Positions 11,896 to 24,489 of a stretch of DNA of 64,000 bases are shown in pieces. The stretch is taken from NCBI RefSeq assembly GCF_037126465.1, contig NC_088201.1, positions 126,418,665 to 126,482,664 of the forward strand, in the 5' to 3' direction. The stretch's first letter is position 1, and every line of letters starts with the position of its first letter. Made by a program: the position numbers and the translations under genes. The notes below the pieces were generated by a model. It was not told the origin of the DNA, ran no database searches, and was given only the letters and a program-made list of their open reading frames with translations. Source of the DNA: Ornithodoros turicata. Taxonomy: Eukaryota > Arthropoda > Arachnida > Ixodida > Argasidae.

Positions 11896-13428
11896 TGTCA
11901 TGACATCACGGTTTCCTGCGGAGGGACTAAGGTAAGACATGCGACCATACACCTGTATTTCGAATTTTCGGTCAGTCTACATGACTGCAGCTGTTTACAA
12001 TAGCCGTTCAGCTAAGCGGTTGGGGGTTTGTCTGCCTTTTTCTGCTTTTCGTCATAGTTTCTTGCTCATTGTTCAGAAAATTGCATGAACGAGGTAGCAA
12101 TGTGGGGGAGGTAAACATTGCTTCCAGCACAGTGTGTCGGAGATTTCCGGCGCACGTCAAAAGAACCCCAGGTGGTCCAAATTATCCGCAGTCCTACCCT
12201 GCAGCACGTGCAACATGTCGCCACACTGCGCAGACAAACCTTACGTGTAACATCACAGTACCATTATCATTTACACGAACGAAAGTTATGGTGGTGGTGG
12301 TTTGATCTTATAAGGAAGAGTAGTGAGGTCTGCCAGCTCGGACAAGGCGGCAAAACGAAAGTTATGCAGTGACCATGACGAGAACAGAGTCCTGTGCACC
12401 AGTATTGTCATCATTTTCTCTATGCCCATGGCACGCTTACGTCTCTTCCTTAGACCTGGCTCTAAACAAGCAAAGTGCTTGGACGAGGTGTTGCAGTACT
12501 TGGATGACTGGGAGGCCCATGCTGGCCAGCAGGGTTTCCTGAGTCGGAGCACTGCTGAAGGACTGCGCGTCACCATCACAAGCACCAAGGAGCTCCTGCA
12601 ATACCTCACACGATACATTGGTTATGCGTACCTCATGACAGCCCGCATGAGTCAAGACTGCATCGAGCGCCTGTTTGGCATCATTAGGCAGTCGCTCGGC
12701 TCTAACGAACATCCGTCTGCAGGGCAGTTCCTCACTGTGGTCAACTGCCTTAGCTTCTACAATTTAGCAAGAGCGCCAAAACGTAGGCGACGGACTGGTT
12801 TCAGCACTGCTGAGTCCTGGGGCGGCGAACATGTAATCGTTGCAGATGGGCCAACGTATCGACGAACTCTTGGACAGAGGCAACATTTCTACGGCTGCGT
12901 CAATAGTGGATCATTTACTGTACATCAGTGAGCAAAGCGACGCTCGGCTCATTTATTACGTTGCAGGTTATGCCGCGCGTAAATGCATCTTAAAGCGCTC
13001 ATGTGTCGATTGCCGTACAACATGCTTCGGACGTGCCCAAGATGTCACTGATGACGTGCCAAAGGACGTCACCGAGCACTTCGACAATGCTGTTGCTGTA
13101 CCCCACTCGCGCGTTTTATAGCCTCATTCTATATCTGGAAAATGCTACATCGACTTGCTTGAGCGCCAACGAACCGCACCCAGACCTCATCCTTGACCTG
13201 ATATCATCGGTGAGCAAAAACAAGGTGCCACTTGTGGGCTGCAGTGACCACAGCGTTGAACTAACGAGAAGCGTTGTCAAGTTCTATTGCCTAGTGCGCC
13301 TCCATTTCTTTGTCAATGGACTTAATCGCAGTAATTGTGGACGTTATAAAAGTCGCCAGCTCAAAAAAATGTCAGTCTTAGTCATGATACTCTGTATTAA
13401 GCTGTTCCATTGGCTTCTGACAGGGTAG

Positions 13429-14502
13429 GGCTGTTGCCGCAAGCGCTTGTTTATTTCTGAATTTTACCGGTTGATATTTGCTACTTCTCAACTGTGCTCA
13501 TTTACGCAGCCTATGTCAATACTCCTCAGGTTTTGCTATGCATCTGTGCGTGTGTGACTGACGAACACTTTTGAAAGTCATCTACCTTGCAAACATACTC
13601 CAGAAAATCATAGGTGTTTCAGAACGACCTGCTCCTTTTTCTCTAAAAAACGTAGGGTACATTGAGGGATGGCAGGTGGTGGGGGGGGGGCAGTCCGCCT
13701 TTCCGCCACCTTTCGACGCCCATGCATAGGTTATGAAACGTGCACTTGTTTGTTGAGGACTGTTTGTATGCTAACTTCCGAAATGGTATACGTTGCTGCT
13801 GTTGTTCGTACTTATTGAGCTGCAGGTCCCCCATGGTACAACTTAGTCCCAGCATTTTCACCCAGTTAGTGCATGAATGAATGAATTGTTGGTGCGTCGT
13901 TTTCAATGACCGCTTGTATTTTCTGTATAGTGTCTCTGTGCATCAGGCCTCCCTTTACTAGAAGCGTTCCAAACGTTTACCTTGGCGCATTGGGCACATA
14001 GAACTAAACAAATTTTATTGGGAATAATTTGGTTGCAAGCGTAGGATCACAAACGGTGCAGGACGAAGTACTAATATGTTTCCAAGAAAAATCGCTAAGG
14101 CGTCGAGTATGCCTCAGTGCTATTGTTATGGCATGCTATAAGTAGGAATATTCTGCTTATCACAGGTTCTGCTAACCAGGTTCTGTCAATATGACGATAA
14201 TTAGGCCCCATGAGTTATTCAAATGCATATTTTTATTTTTTGAATGCGTTCTAATGTATATTCTAACTTTTCTCCACGCATTACCAATCACCTGCTTCTT
14301 CGTCTAACCTGCTTGAACGCCTATGACCTCAGAGCTGTTGCCATGAATGCAGAGATGTGCTCTTCACAGCATTTCATCTCCGGTGGCCGACCGGATCAAC
14401 TACTATCCCTATCAGTTACGACGCACCTGCGTGTATGACATCTCATTTGCGTGTGTCATGTGTGTGTGTGCGAGTGTGTATGGCGAGTGTGTGCGAGTGT
14501 GT
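13429..14502. other. No gene seen
   Basis: Contains a run of G (about 13681-13690) and TG-rich simple sequence just before the SINE. Nothing else is recognisable. Confidence 0.4.
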
Positions 14503-14745
14503 GCGTGGCTCAGTGGTTAGCGTGCTGGCCATGTCACGTCGAGACTGGGAGGTACCCGGGTTCGAATCCCGGTGCCGGCTGTGCCGTCTGGGGTTTTTCC
14601 TGGGTTTTCCTCAGACGCTTTGAGACATATGTCGGCACAGTTCCCTTAGAAGTCGGCCCAGGACGCACATTCCCCAAGGGCGTGAGTCGTGACGTTGCCC
14701 ACATACGTGAGGCCGACAACGGCAAGCCCTATCACCACCACCACC
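14503..14745 (+). mobile_element. tRNA-derived SINE
   Basis: A Pol III A box (tggctcagtgg, 14507-14517) and B box (gggttcgaatccc, 14558-14570) form a tRNA-like head. A body follows with gtctggggtttttcctgg and ttcccttagaagtcggccc, and it ends in a CAC/ACC simple repeat at about 14731-14745. The body resembles SINEs I associate with hard ticks; I cannot confirm the family name. No clear target duplication was found. Confidence 0.75.
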
Positions 14746-17040
14746 GTATGCCTCATCTTTTTCATCGTCATCCCACTCATATATTAACCCACATGCACTG
14801 AGGTATGGTATCGCAATTGTTGCGGTGAATCACCTCATCGCATAATCATTCATGTAGTAGTTGTTGTTGTTACCAATCAAAACGACACAGATCCTACAAT
14901 TTTGTCTCATATAATTGCAAATTTCGGCATATTTCTGTCTGGTCGTCATAAAATATGAAGGTTGCATATTATGTGATATTAGCATTGCAGCAGGTTGCAT
15001 ATTATTTGAGCGATTTCTTTCTACGTTTGCCTACTCTTTGTTTTGCCACTGCTGACGTTATTTCAAAAACGAGAGTCATCAGCTCTTACTACGCTGATTT
15101 TGAGCTACTTCGTGCTGTGCAATCAGGGATTCGGCTATAGCACCACTAGCACCCAGAACCATGCAACTTCCGAAAATCAGTGGTCAGCGTGTTCAACTTA
15201 TGCTTGATAAAAATAAAGGAATCAAAGTATTGCGAGCTTACGTCCCTACTGCCCGCAGGAATGTGCATTTTCATTTGTAGAACTTCTTCTAGACAATTTG
15301 GGTATTGATGCAGTTCCAAGGTACGCAAAAGCTTCCAGAGCAACATTCCCGGTGCCATATTTCTGCATATTTTGTGCATATTTGGACGTTTCGCGCCGCA
15401 TATTTGCATACACTTTGGAGGATTTTTGTGCATAAAGTCCCGGGCCGTAATGACAATTATTGATAGAATCTATGTGGTGACAAACAAACTGCCGAACAAT
15501 GTGCTTGTTTGTGTTCTGTTATGTACAATATGAAATGACATTATGCTTCTGTTCATAAATATGTGGAGACCACATTCAGGCAATGCATCTCTCTTTATTG
15601 CGCGAGGTAAAGAAGACGAAGGAAAGGGACTGCAGGCTTCCCCATGTAGACTGCAAAACATCGATGTTGACTTGGTTAATTTTTATTTTTCTTGTTATTG
15701 AAACGCGCCCGTCCTGACATCAACGTGCTGGCTGGGATAACAGCGATAACGCACAGATAACAGATTTCAGAAACTAGATCCACGTGTGTCATTCGCTTTC
15801 TCCAGTGCGCTGCTGAAGGCGCAGCGCTGTGCATGCAAGAAGGACGAATGAGTACTCTTCGGCGAACGGCGCTGGAGCTGTCACGTGACCAATAGTCGTC
15901 GGAAATCCCCGAGAGGCGATTCAATCGCGTGCTGTCGAGATGCAAGTGGCACCATCTATCGGCAGGAACATCGGCGCGCACACCCGCCAGCCTCCGCTCA
16001 GCACACCACTCATTCTAGTCCACTATAGTGAGGACTCCTTTTCGCTTAGTTTAGGGCCCCATGCACACAGGTCAGACGGGGTGTCTAAGATTCCGTGTCT
16101 GCTTCTACACATTTATTCCGCGTTCAGTGCAGTAGGTGGAGTATTGGGGAACCGAACAAAATCGTAGCACCGCGGCACAAGTTATCTTCCGGTGAATATA
16201 CACACGAGAATTACGGAAATGAACGATCAACTTTGAACATCGGCGAGCGTGTTATCCACACTAGAATGACACACTAGGTGACAGTGTTGCCCCCTATAGG
16301 TCGATCTCGCAGCGAATAAGTGAAGTATACACCTGATGGATTTCTTCTTATTTCGTATCACTTCAGCGTGCGTGTGTGCATGTAGTAAGCCTTTGCATGG
16401 CAGTTAAGTTGCAGTGGCGCATGACTAAAGTGCTATCTTCAGACGATGCCAGCAACGCGCCCCCCAGCCAAGACAATCTTCGCGGCAAGAGTAACAGTGC
16501 TGCAATTGTCTCGTGATTTGCCATTTGTAGATACTGCGACACCTGCTATGTTCCAATAATTGAACCTCTGTATGCAATAAGAGGATAAGTCGAATTATCC
16601 CCCTTTTAGTATTTTTGTTGCAATGACATCTACGTACCAGTATGTACCCGTCAAAGAAAATTTAGGACCGTATTGCAATTTATTGAATCGCTATAGGAGG
16701 ATAAGAAACGGGAAATGCATGCGTCTTAAGGGGATGGAGAGCCAGACCCCTTTTCTACACATGCATACAAGTGGCGTAGCTAAAATTTTGCTACGATGAG
16801 GAAATGAACTTCGACTTCCACTCGAAAAACATCACATGACCGTGTCAGCAGTGCTACTAACCGTTGTAATAGAAAAAAAGCAAAAAGAACGTGTGCACTA
16901 TGCTAATAAGTCATATTTTGCTGGGGCCATACAGAACATTATTTTCAAGATTGTGCTCGTTTAGCAGCACGAGAATCACGATCTAGGCTGCTCTACTGCA
17001 CAAAGCCTTAAAACTTAACCTCTGTCACTACGTCGAAAAC
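14746..17040. other. No gene seen
   Basis: About 2.3 kb of AT-rich non-coding DNA. Open frames are short and lack motifs. There are several TGCATATT-type motifs near 14960-15010 and 15350-15410 but no bounded repeat. Confidence 0.35.
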
Positions 17041-17330
17041 GGAGGCGCCTCACTCTTCTTCCAATACTAAAAGAACATTTGCTCACTGCACCCTCGTTTA
17101 TCTCATCGCGTATTGATCATCAACATAAGGTGGGAATACCGCTCTACAAGACCGTTTTGTTATCTAATTCTTTTGTACCCCGAACAAGTTTGGACTGGAA
17201 CTACCTTCAGTCTTCAGCGATATGTATTAATACAACAAATTTTCAACTGTGTATTGCTAATTTCATATAACCACTCCCGTCTGTAGTGCTTGGCCCTGAG
17301 GGTATAAATAAATAAATAAATAAATAAAAG
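17041..17330 (+). mobile_element. 3' remnant of a LINE
   Basis: The frame at 17079-17270 ends in FVPRTSLDWNYLQ, matching the short C-terminal tail (R/T..DWN.LP) common in CR1/Jockey-like LINE ORF2 proteins. A short 3' UTR ends in five aaat/aata repeats at about 17307-17330. It is heavily 5'-truncated, with no reverse transcriptase. Confidence 0.5.
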
Positions 17331-17770
17331 GTAACTTCGCCTGTCCTGGCGTCACCATGAAAGTCCGAGTCGTAAAAACAGCTTTTTCCTCCACGAAAAC
17401 ACTGTGCGTGCGGTGCTATATCGAAAAAGGGGATATATCATGCTCCTGGGTTTTGTTCATTCTCTGCTAAGTCACACACCCAGAAACGATGCTAACGGGA
17501 CATACATGTAGAGTAGACACATGCATATATGTTACACGTTTTGCATTTGCGTTCGAGGAAACTCATCGGCAATTACTTCACCGAATATTCACTTGCAGTT
17601 TTCTCGGTTCGGGATTTTTCGACTTAACCCCTTATTATATACAGAGGCACAATTATCATAATTGTTTCATGTTTGTGCATTTTTTTTTCTTGTATTCATG
17701 TACCGCCACTCTTACTTGGGCCCACAGGAGGAGGCCAGTAGCATAAATAAATCATAATAATTATAAATAC
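17331..17770. other. No gene seen
   Basis: Spacer between the LINE tail and the coiled-coil exons. No motif recognised. It may be intron downstream of those minus-strand exons. Confidence 0.35.
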
Positions 17771-18213
17771 CTGCTTCAGTTTGTCCAGCTGCAATTGGAG
17801 CTTCCGTATCGCAGATCCTTCCGTTGCTCTGCACGTGACCACGCTGAAGCTGCCGGCTTGTTCCAGTAACTCTCTCAACTTGACAACTTGCTCGGCAACG
17901 ATTTCACACCTTCGTGACAACATCTTCTCTGTGAATGGAGCAAAGAAATATATCGAATTTCGAAATATGAAGGCGGACTTTTGAAAACGAAAGGAGATGA
18001 AACGCAATGATTACCTCGCTTCTGCTGCTCTTTCCATTGAGAAACCGCATCGTCGTATTGTTGCTTTGCAACCGATAAAGCGTTCTTCTCGCAGAATTCA
18101 GTCAGTGGTGTATCGATGGTGCTTATCTTCTGCTGGATACGAACCGTCTTGTTATCTATAGTTTTTAGTACACTACGCAGACGATCGTGTTCTGCTTCGT
18201 AGTCTTCCTTTGC
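17771..18213 (-). CDS. Two exons of an unidentified coiled-coil protein
   Basis: Minus-strand exons at 18213-18015 and 17928-17771 are joined by a GT..AG intron of 86 bp in a consistent frame. The first is preceded by a good acceptor (tttatcccaacag), so it is internal and the start lies upstream, beyond 18213. The second ends in AAGCAG followed by gtattt. The protein is strongly helical and charged (AKEDYEAEHDRLRSVLKTI, YDDAVSQWKEQQKR, EIVAEQVVKLRELLEQAG, RKLQLQLDKLKQ), typical of a coiled coil. I do not recognise the family. It has no transposon similarity and no stops, so it is the best host-gene candidate in the window; the remaining exons were not found. Confidence 0.5.
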
Positions 18214-19046
18214 CTGTTGGGATAAAGGAAGGCTGTTTTCGGACAACGTTTTGTCAGACCACGGTCCTTTGCTTGCTCCTTTGCGCCGTGGTCAGATGGT
18301 GACTACACTGCAGGTGTAAGTTATTTCTCCTTTGAATTGGTGTTGCTATTTGTAGCATCTAGCCAAAAGTCCCCTACTGGTGTTTTTCGCTATCCGGTGT
18401 GTTCCATGTAGATGATGCCGTTGTCCAATGGTGTCAAAAGCTAGTTTTCGTATATCTTAATATCGTGAGGACGCTACGGAAAAGACAAAAAATAAATAAA
18501 TAAAAGGACTGAAAAATCAAGTTAGAGATGAGCAGCGTGATGTTTTCCACAGACCTCTATCTGTGGGCCAGGTGACGCGAGTGAGCAGAAACTTCAGCAC
18601 CCCAAAATATGCAACGCGTGGTAGTTTAGCAGACGACGTGGCACTTTCAAATGCATTGTCTCGAGTTTTTCAAACTTGGCAAGATGCTCCGCTTTTTCTC
18701 TGGATTTCCTATATGTTTTCTGGCTCTCCTTTTCACCTACCACTTGAAACAGCACGTAGAACCCACTGATGAAACTTCCTACTGTTTGGGTCCCAAATGG
18801 CGCTGTGCCAAACTCGAGTAGCTCGGACTATACCATTCGGAAACCGGTATTTAGCAGTTAACCTGATCGACTGCTGCTCCAAGTGTATGTATCTTGTGGC
18901 TCCTTTGGGTGTTTTAAGATCTCTGCAGTTTTAAAATTGCTGTCCCAGTCGCTTCTGAATCAGTATGGGTTGCTGTTGCGAAGGGCTGACTACTCCCTTC
19001 GGGCTATAATGACAGGTGTTGGCATAGCGACGGTCATATGTATTAT
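18214..19046. other. No gene seen
   Basis: Probable intron or upstream DNA of the coiled-coil gene. It contains a short inverted repeat around cagaccacgg (18256-18297) and an aaat microsatellite near 18490. Confidence 0.35.
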
Positions 19047-19322
19047 ATACATATACATTGGGGTTTACATCGCCAGACAACTAAGATCATGGGCGACGCC
19101 ACAGCGGTCGGTCTGTGAATTTCTTTTGCCCCCTGAGGGTCCTTTAACGTGTGATGACAGCTCACCACACGGCACCCCGTATTTATTGTCCCTCGCGGAA
19201 GAGGGCGTGTATAAGCAACTTGTACCCTGCCACCAAGTTGCTGGCATTCTCGGTCGGTTTCGAACCCGCGATCTCGGGATCAGAAGGCGAACACGCTACA
19301 GACTGAGCGACCTAAGCCGGTA
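19047..19322 (-). mobile_element. tRNA-derived SINE, second family
   Basis: On the minus strand the head starts near 19322 with an A-box-like tcgctcagtctg (19310-19299). The B box gggttcgaaacc is at 19267-19256. The body runs to about 19047, ending in ctggcgatgtaaacccc. The body is unrelated to the SINE at 14.5 kb, so it is a different family. Confidence 0.7.
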
Positions 19323-22300
19323 GCGACGGTAATGCTGCGTACTTCTCCTAGATATGAATATATGGTTATGGTCGCAGTTATCGCTGTGCCATTAAACATT
19401 GCATTATTATCATCAGCTGCAACAACATGAATTACGTTCGCTTGTGTGGTAAACCATTCAAGCACATGCGCGATAGAAATACAGTGTGAAACGTAATGGT
19501 TGACGTGAAAAAAAGAAAAAATCTGGAAAAAAAAATTTATACGATTAGTCGAACATGCTGCCCATAACTGTCATCTTCTTGGGAACCGCCACGCTTTTAC
19601 GATTCACTAAACTTAGCTATTTTTAGCACCTCGCCCTTACGAAATGGAGATCCTTGAAGCATTGTCAGCCACAACGCAACGCGTCTATCAGTAGATCTTA
19701 CCACAGGAACCCGCAACCTTTGGCATACTGTGAACATCGCTCAGGTCGTAGCCACTGTTCCTGGATCATGACGACATACCGCGTTACGGTTGATGGGTGC
19801 TAGAGCTGAGCGAGAATCTTGAAAGTACCAATATAACACTTACATAACCTGGATTTTGACATTTTTGCATAACCTGGCGGTTGTCGAGCGAAAGCGTGCA
19901 ACCGAGCATGTGATAAAATTCGAATTCACAACACTGCACTCGGTGTCATGACAACCTTACCGCTAGTGCAATCTTCAACCTTGTTTCTTCTATCTTGTTT
20001 AATAACTCGTCTTTTGTAGTTAATGCCGACTTGTGCATTGTTCACAGGTACGATTCTGCAAACGTACAACGCGCAACACCACAGTCTAATAGCGTGTCAA
20101 GTGCATAGAATTGTTTACGGATGTCGCCTAGACAACGGTGATCGATTCTCTTCAGTTGGAACCACTCCATGCGCGAGCTATGTGCATCGTCACTCGCTTT
20201 CCCTTTCCAAGAGGGCGCAAGAAGATGACTACAGCTAGGGTGCCTCAGTACAGAGGGAGCTAGTATTCGGGCACTCAACTACAGGTGGTGGCACTCACTG
20301 ATCTCTATGTATAAAGGCTGGATCGCGCATGGGAGAGGGGCTCGTGGGGGAGAGGCGTGCCTTCGGGCCGCCATGTTGGTGGGCCCTAAAGTGCTGTGTG
20401 TGCCCATAGAAAACAATGGGAGGCAACAGAGATTGTGAGTATTTATTGCGCTACTAGCATTGATCGTTGTTTGTCATCACACAATTTTGTAAGGTGCCAG
20501 TATACTGATGTATCCTAACAGTGTTTCACAGGTGTCCTGCCGTTCGATTCTTAATTACGTTATGTTTTACATTTCGAAACTAGACCGTCACTGCAGTGCA
20601 GCGCTGGGGATTGTACTACAGCACGTTTCTCAGCCAATATTTCAATAAGAAACGACTTGAGGTTAACAACAACCATGTATATAATATCCCGTACTGTGTT
20701 CTGGACAAAAATTGTTCCATAAAGAACGGTCCGGGAACAGATATACTCGCATGGCAGAAAGAGATCGTTCTGTAGAATCACAGCCGCTGTTTTAGCCGTG
20801 TATGCGTTTAGTATGATTTATATCAAGCATCGCCTTAGAAAGAGTCTTTTAGTAAACGACAGCGGTGCTTTGCCTCGCAAATATGGACACACCGAAGCAG
20901 CCCGAATAATTACTTCACGCAATTAGATCACACTCGTTAGGACAGTTAATCAGGTAGTGATGCAAGCTTAATCAATTAAGTTACTTAGAAAGTGGTAACA
21001 CCTCCTTGAGACACAGGACTCATCTCTTTTTGAAGTACAGCCCTTCTATGTTTGTTTGCTTCTTCCTTTATTTGTTCTGATTATTTGCAGGCGCGGTTGT
21101 GCCAAACTGAATGTCCTTCTCCAGCACTCACATGCTTTTGTTGAATACAACTGCAGCGTGAGAAAAGCTGCTTGGGGACGGGGTCCTGCTATCCAGTGCT
21201 GACTTTGTCATGCTTGTTATGTGGAGCATGTTCCAAAAAATGCAGCTCCACGTATGGTCTTCAAATTGCAACAGGACTGTTTGGAGCTTGAAACAGTTGT
21301 GATTTTGTCATTTTGGCCCTCGTGTACCCAGTCTGTGAAACGCAAACAAAAAAGTCTAACACGATATGCTTTTGTAATGAAGATCACTGATGATGAGTAA
21401 AGAGAATATATACGAGTGCAAGTTTATTCAATATTTTATATCATTCATTATATTATTCAACATTTTATGTCAAGTTTATACAACATCAAGTTTATTCAAG
21501 TTCAAGATTTATTTCTTGCACTTATGCGTTTCAGGATACAATGAACGTGCAGGGAGGTCGCAAAAGACTACATTTATTGTTTTGTGACCTTGCTTCAATG
21601 GCAATATATATTTTAGGAATGACAATGGTCAGGTACGCTCTCTAAATTTGTAGCACTCAATTTTAGGTTGGAATGAGCAATGAATAGCAACTTCCCTCCT
21701 GATATTTTCTCATATATGCTAAATTTTAAATTTAATGTGATCGAATATGTGATAATATATTAATAATATGTAAGAATATAATATGTGATAAATGAATGTG
21801 GTCAACAGTAGATGTAAACAACATGAGTAGCCAGAGTACTGCATTCTCAATAAATAATTTTCTTCTTAGAGCGTATATGTGCATGCCTATTAACTGAAAC
21901 AATTATCACAGTTCCCTGACAAGTTTGAATTTCTGAGAGTGTACTGTAGAGGCTGCTTAGATCTACAACAGTTCATACAAGGTATTATATACTGTGAATG
22001 CCTTTAAAAATCCCATGTGACACATATGCCTTTACTTTCTGGAGGTGCTGTGGTAGTCAAAGTTTGTGGGCATTACGCTGGTTCTGCACCCATTCCTTGA
22101 GTATGTCGAGGCAGCTGTGAAGTAACCTGCATTGATGATGATTATTCCAATTTTTATGGTGCATCGACAACAAAGGAAATAATACATCAGAACATCGGTT
22201 TGGGTGCAACCAGTTAAAAATGAATATGTTGTTTAACAAATGCATTGGACAAATGTTAAAACATCAGTTTAAAACATGGTTTACAAGCCCTGTATCGTCT

Positions 22301-22896
22301 AAAAATTAAAAAGATTAAAAACCATCCTAGAAAGAATATGGGGAACTCTACTAAAAAGAATTATAATATCTAATTATTATATTGCAGGGTGAAGGAGCCT
22401 AAAGTGTAAGGCGTGTTTCTGATGTGAACATGTAAGAAAATATGCAAAACTGAGAGAGGCTAACCACAGTGCGTGCACTGAGGTTGCTCCTTCCTGTAAA
22501 GTAGAAACCAGTGGATGAGGAACGTGATACTTACCTCTACACCCAGCCGTATCACACTGCACAGATTATTCACTGGGTAGCCCTCATGACGAAACCTGTA
22601 TTGAGATACCACTTTTGCCTTAAAAACTGCTTCAAATAGCACGACACGCTACAAATTATTACTATCGTAACAAGCTGACGATACAGCTCAGACACAAAGG
22701 CGTTATTCAAGTCGCGCCACACCACCGTTACGTAGGATTCTTTGTCACAAATCAAACCAAGGCACAAAACAATACCAATACATGACAAAAGGTGACAATC
22801 GTGGTCTCATTATGACGTAATACCGAACTTGTGCGTGGAGGTAATTCAAAGAAATGAATGTGGCACTTGCTTCCGCAGAGAACACCGTGTACCATG
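19323..22896. other. No gene seen
   Basis: About 3.6 kb. It is AT-rich around 21390-21800, with repeated TTTATTCAA-like motifs (21420-21510). A GC-rich patch at 20320-20400 contains gccgccatgttggtggg but no supported coding frame. No RNA gene or bounded element seen. Confidence 0.35.
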
Positions 22897-23594
22897 CAGA
22901 CTTGTGCGTAACGCGTTACTAGTAATTGCGTTACTTGTAATCAATTACTTTTGTGAGTAATTTTAGAGTAATCAGGTACTTTACTGTCAAAGTAAATTTT
23001 CGAGTAATCAATTACTTTTCTGAGTAATCGATTACTCAGTAATTGATTACTTTTCCGGTAGAGATTAACTCGTCTTTCAGATATTCTGAACAAAGTCAAG
23101 ACCCTTGTGCAGTCAGCCTTTTTTTGACCGTTCTACTACACCAAGCAGAGGTCATTGTAATAAGGCTATGGAATTTCAGGGTCTCTCTCCCTAATCTCTT
23201 ACTACACCAGTGTGGTGGTACCATTATGGTACCTTTGGAGGTGTAGTGAGTCATGAGAAGATCCACGCAATGCTCTTCCACAATCGGGTCAACGTCTTCC
23301 CAGGTGATAAATACAGTAGACGTACAGATCTTCTTCTCCTGCGCGTTTTTGTTTTTCGTGTTATTTCAGTTGTTCGGCTGTTGAACGATTTCTTTCTTTC
23401 TCCCCCCCCCCCCCCCTCTGAGGCGCGCAAAGACGGGCATAATTTGCGTGAATGCAGAGTAACGCGTTACTTTTCTATTTGTTACTCAATTACATTTGGA
23501 GTCTAGTAATTGGTAACGGTAATCAGTTACTTTTTTCGTACAAGTAACGGTAACGGTAATCAATTACTTTTTTCGAGTAACGGGCACAAGTCTG
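22897..23594. mobile_element. Non-autonomous hAT-type element
   Basis: Terminal inverted repeats CAGACTTGTGC (22897-22907 and minus strand 23594-23584) are flanked by an exact 8 bp duplication gtaccatg (22889-22896 and 23595-23602). Both are diagnostic for hAT. At 698 bp with no transposase it is non-autonomous. Both subterminal zones are packed with GTAAC/GTTAC and gtaatcaattac motifs on both strands. Internal runs include 14 C at about 23403. Confidence 0.85.
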
Positions 23595-24061
23595 GTACCA
23601 TGCTACCAATGCATGCAAAAAAGCGCTCGAGTGCTCGCACATATACTGTTCTTTCAAGCATATTATGCACTCAAACTGTATTTGCCGCCGGCTAAAATGC
23701 AAGTGTGCTCGATTGAACGTCGGAGAGCGATCAAGCAACCTGCATCCAGTGCTCGTTTTGGGCAAAAAACACTTCATAATGGTCAACTAAATATACAGAA
23801 TCGACGCCTATTTATTCCTCGATAAAGAGTGACTCACCTGTATAAATTTAGGCCCTGTAACCTTGCCAGTACGGTCGGTACGACCGTAATTGCAAGATGT
23901 TGCCATGATCGCTGCGGCGACTGTTGTGGGTGGGAATGTGGGTACAGTAAGATGACGGCCGGTTTCTTCACGCTCGCGCTCCCTATCCGCGATCCAGCCT
24001 TTTACAATCGAGATCAGTGGTGGCACTAGAGTCACTGTATACGGGGATCGGAGTGGAAACC
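23595..24061. other. Left flank of the tRNA array
   Basis: No gene seen. The last 20 bases or so (ggggatcggagtggaaacc) already resemble the array spacer before a tRNA gene, so the array begins near 24040. Confidence 0.4.
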
Positions 24062-24077
24062 GCGCCGCTGGTGTAGT
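24062..24077 (+). pseudogene. tRNA-Gly 5' fragment (target duplication copy)
   Basis: The first 16 bases of the tRNA gene (gcgccgctggtgtagt), cut by the insertion at 24078. The same 16 bases recur at 24214-24229. Confidence 0.8.
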
Positions 24078-24213
24078 ACATGGTACTACATTTGTATTTG
24101 GATGCTACGGTGTGCATCATTAATTCATCATACATCACTCATTAACACTGTACAGTCATAGCTTATTTTAATGTTTGTAAATAAACGTTATTACCTGGTG
24201 GGAAAACAAAAAA
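24078..24213 (+). mobile_element. Short 5'-truncated insertion in a tRNA gene
   Basis: 136 bp between two copies of gcgccgctggtgtagt. It contains AATAAA near 24180 and ends in aaaacaaaaaa directly before tRNA base 1. Insertion site and A-rich end match element B, but the 3' UTR sequence does not resemble A/B, D or E. It is therefore probably the tail of another LINE, or a non-autonomous partner, using the same target. Confidence 0.7.
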
Positions 24214-24284
24214 GCGCCGCTGGTGTAGTGGTACCATGCAAGGTTCCCATTCTTGTGACCCGGATTCGATACCCGCGCTGCGCG
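24214..24284 (+). pseudogene. Degenerate tRNA-Gly(CCC)
   Basis: Keeps the CCC anticodon loop but has changes in the T arm (acccggattcgatacccg) and an acceptor 3' strand that no longer pairs (cgctgcgc). Confidence 0.75.
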
Positions 24285-24489
24285 ACGCTTTTGCATGTGC
24301 CAAGGACCATATTTTAAAGTGCATGTTGATGACTAACTTTGTTTGAGACCCATTCCAGAAGCAATATTACAGGTGTGGAAACGTAGGCACAAGGAATTTA
24401 CGCGGAGGTAAAGGAAACGAGTGAAGGAAATATTACTACGAATGATGCGTTTTTATTAATGGACCTCGTCGGAGATAGGAGTGAAAACG

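Larger units (their letters stand above)
8363..13428 (+). pseudogene. Second P-type transposase, decayed and split by insertions
   Basis: Fragments run in the same order as the transposase at 0.8-4.3 kb but differ at many residues, so this is another P-type family and not a duplicate. Coiled coil 8363-8548; a region ending in PSRSCLKSYI (about 8625-8827, with a frame break near 8725); MDAYKRHEGLVFDE (about 8895-9040); FIDLGPFTPDDPRH to QILG (to 9161); FASRGN to THEGNV (10287-10593), with CCDGASWNRSMW and FYFLSDFPNLVKCVRN; WKCDAGNCALKAMPRV (10699-10902); SQDCIERLFGIIRQSLG (about 12430-12790); then LIYYVAGYAARKCILK and VRLHFFVNG. No THAP exon is visible, so the 5' end is missing. Stops and shifts make it non-functional. 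Confidence 0.75.

Noticed and set aside
20320..20400. Possible gene start around gccgccatgttggtggg
   Set aside because: The frame after the ATG is short and without domain, splice or homology support.
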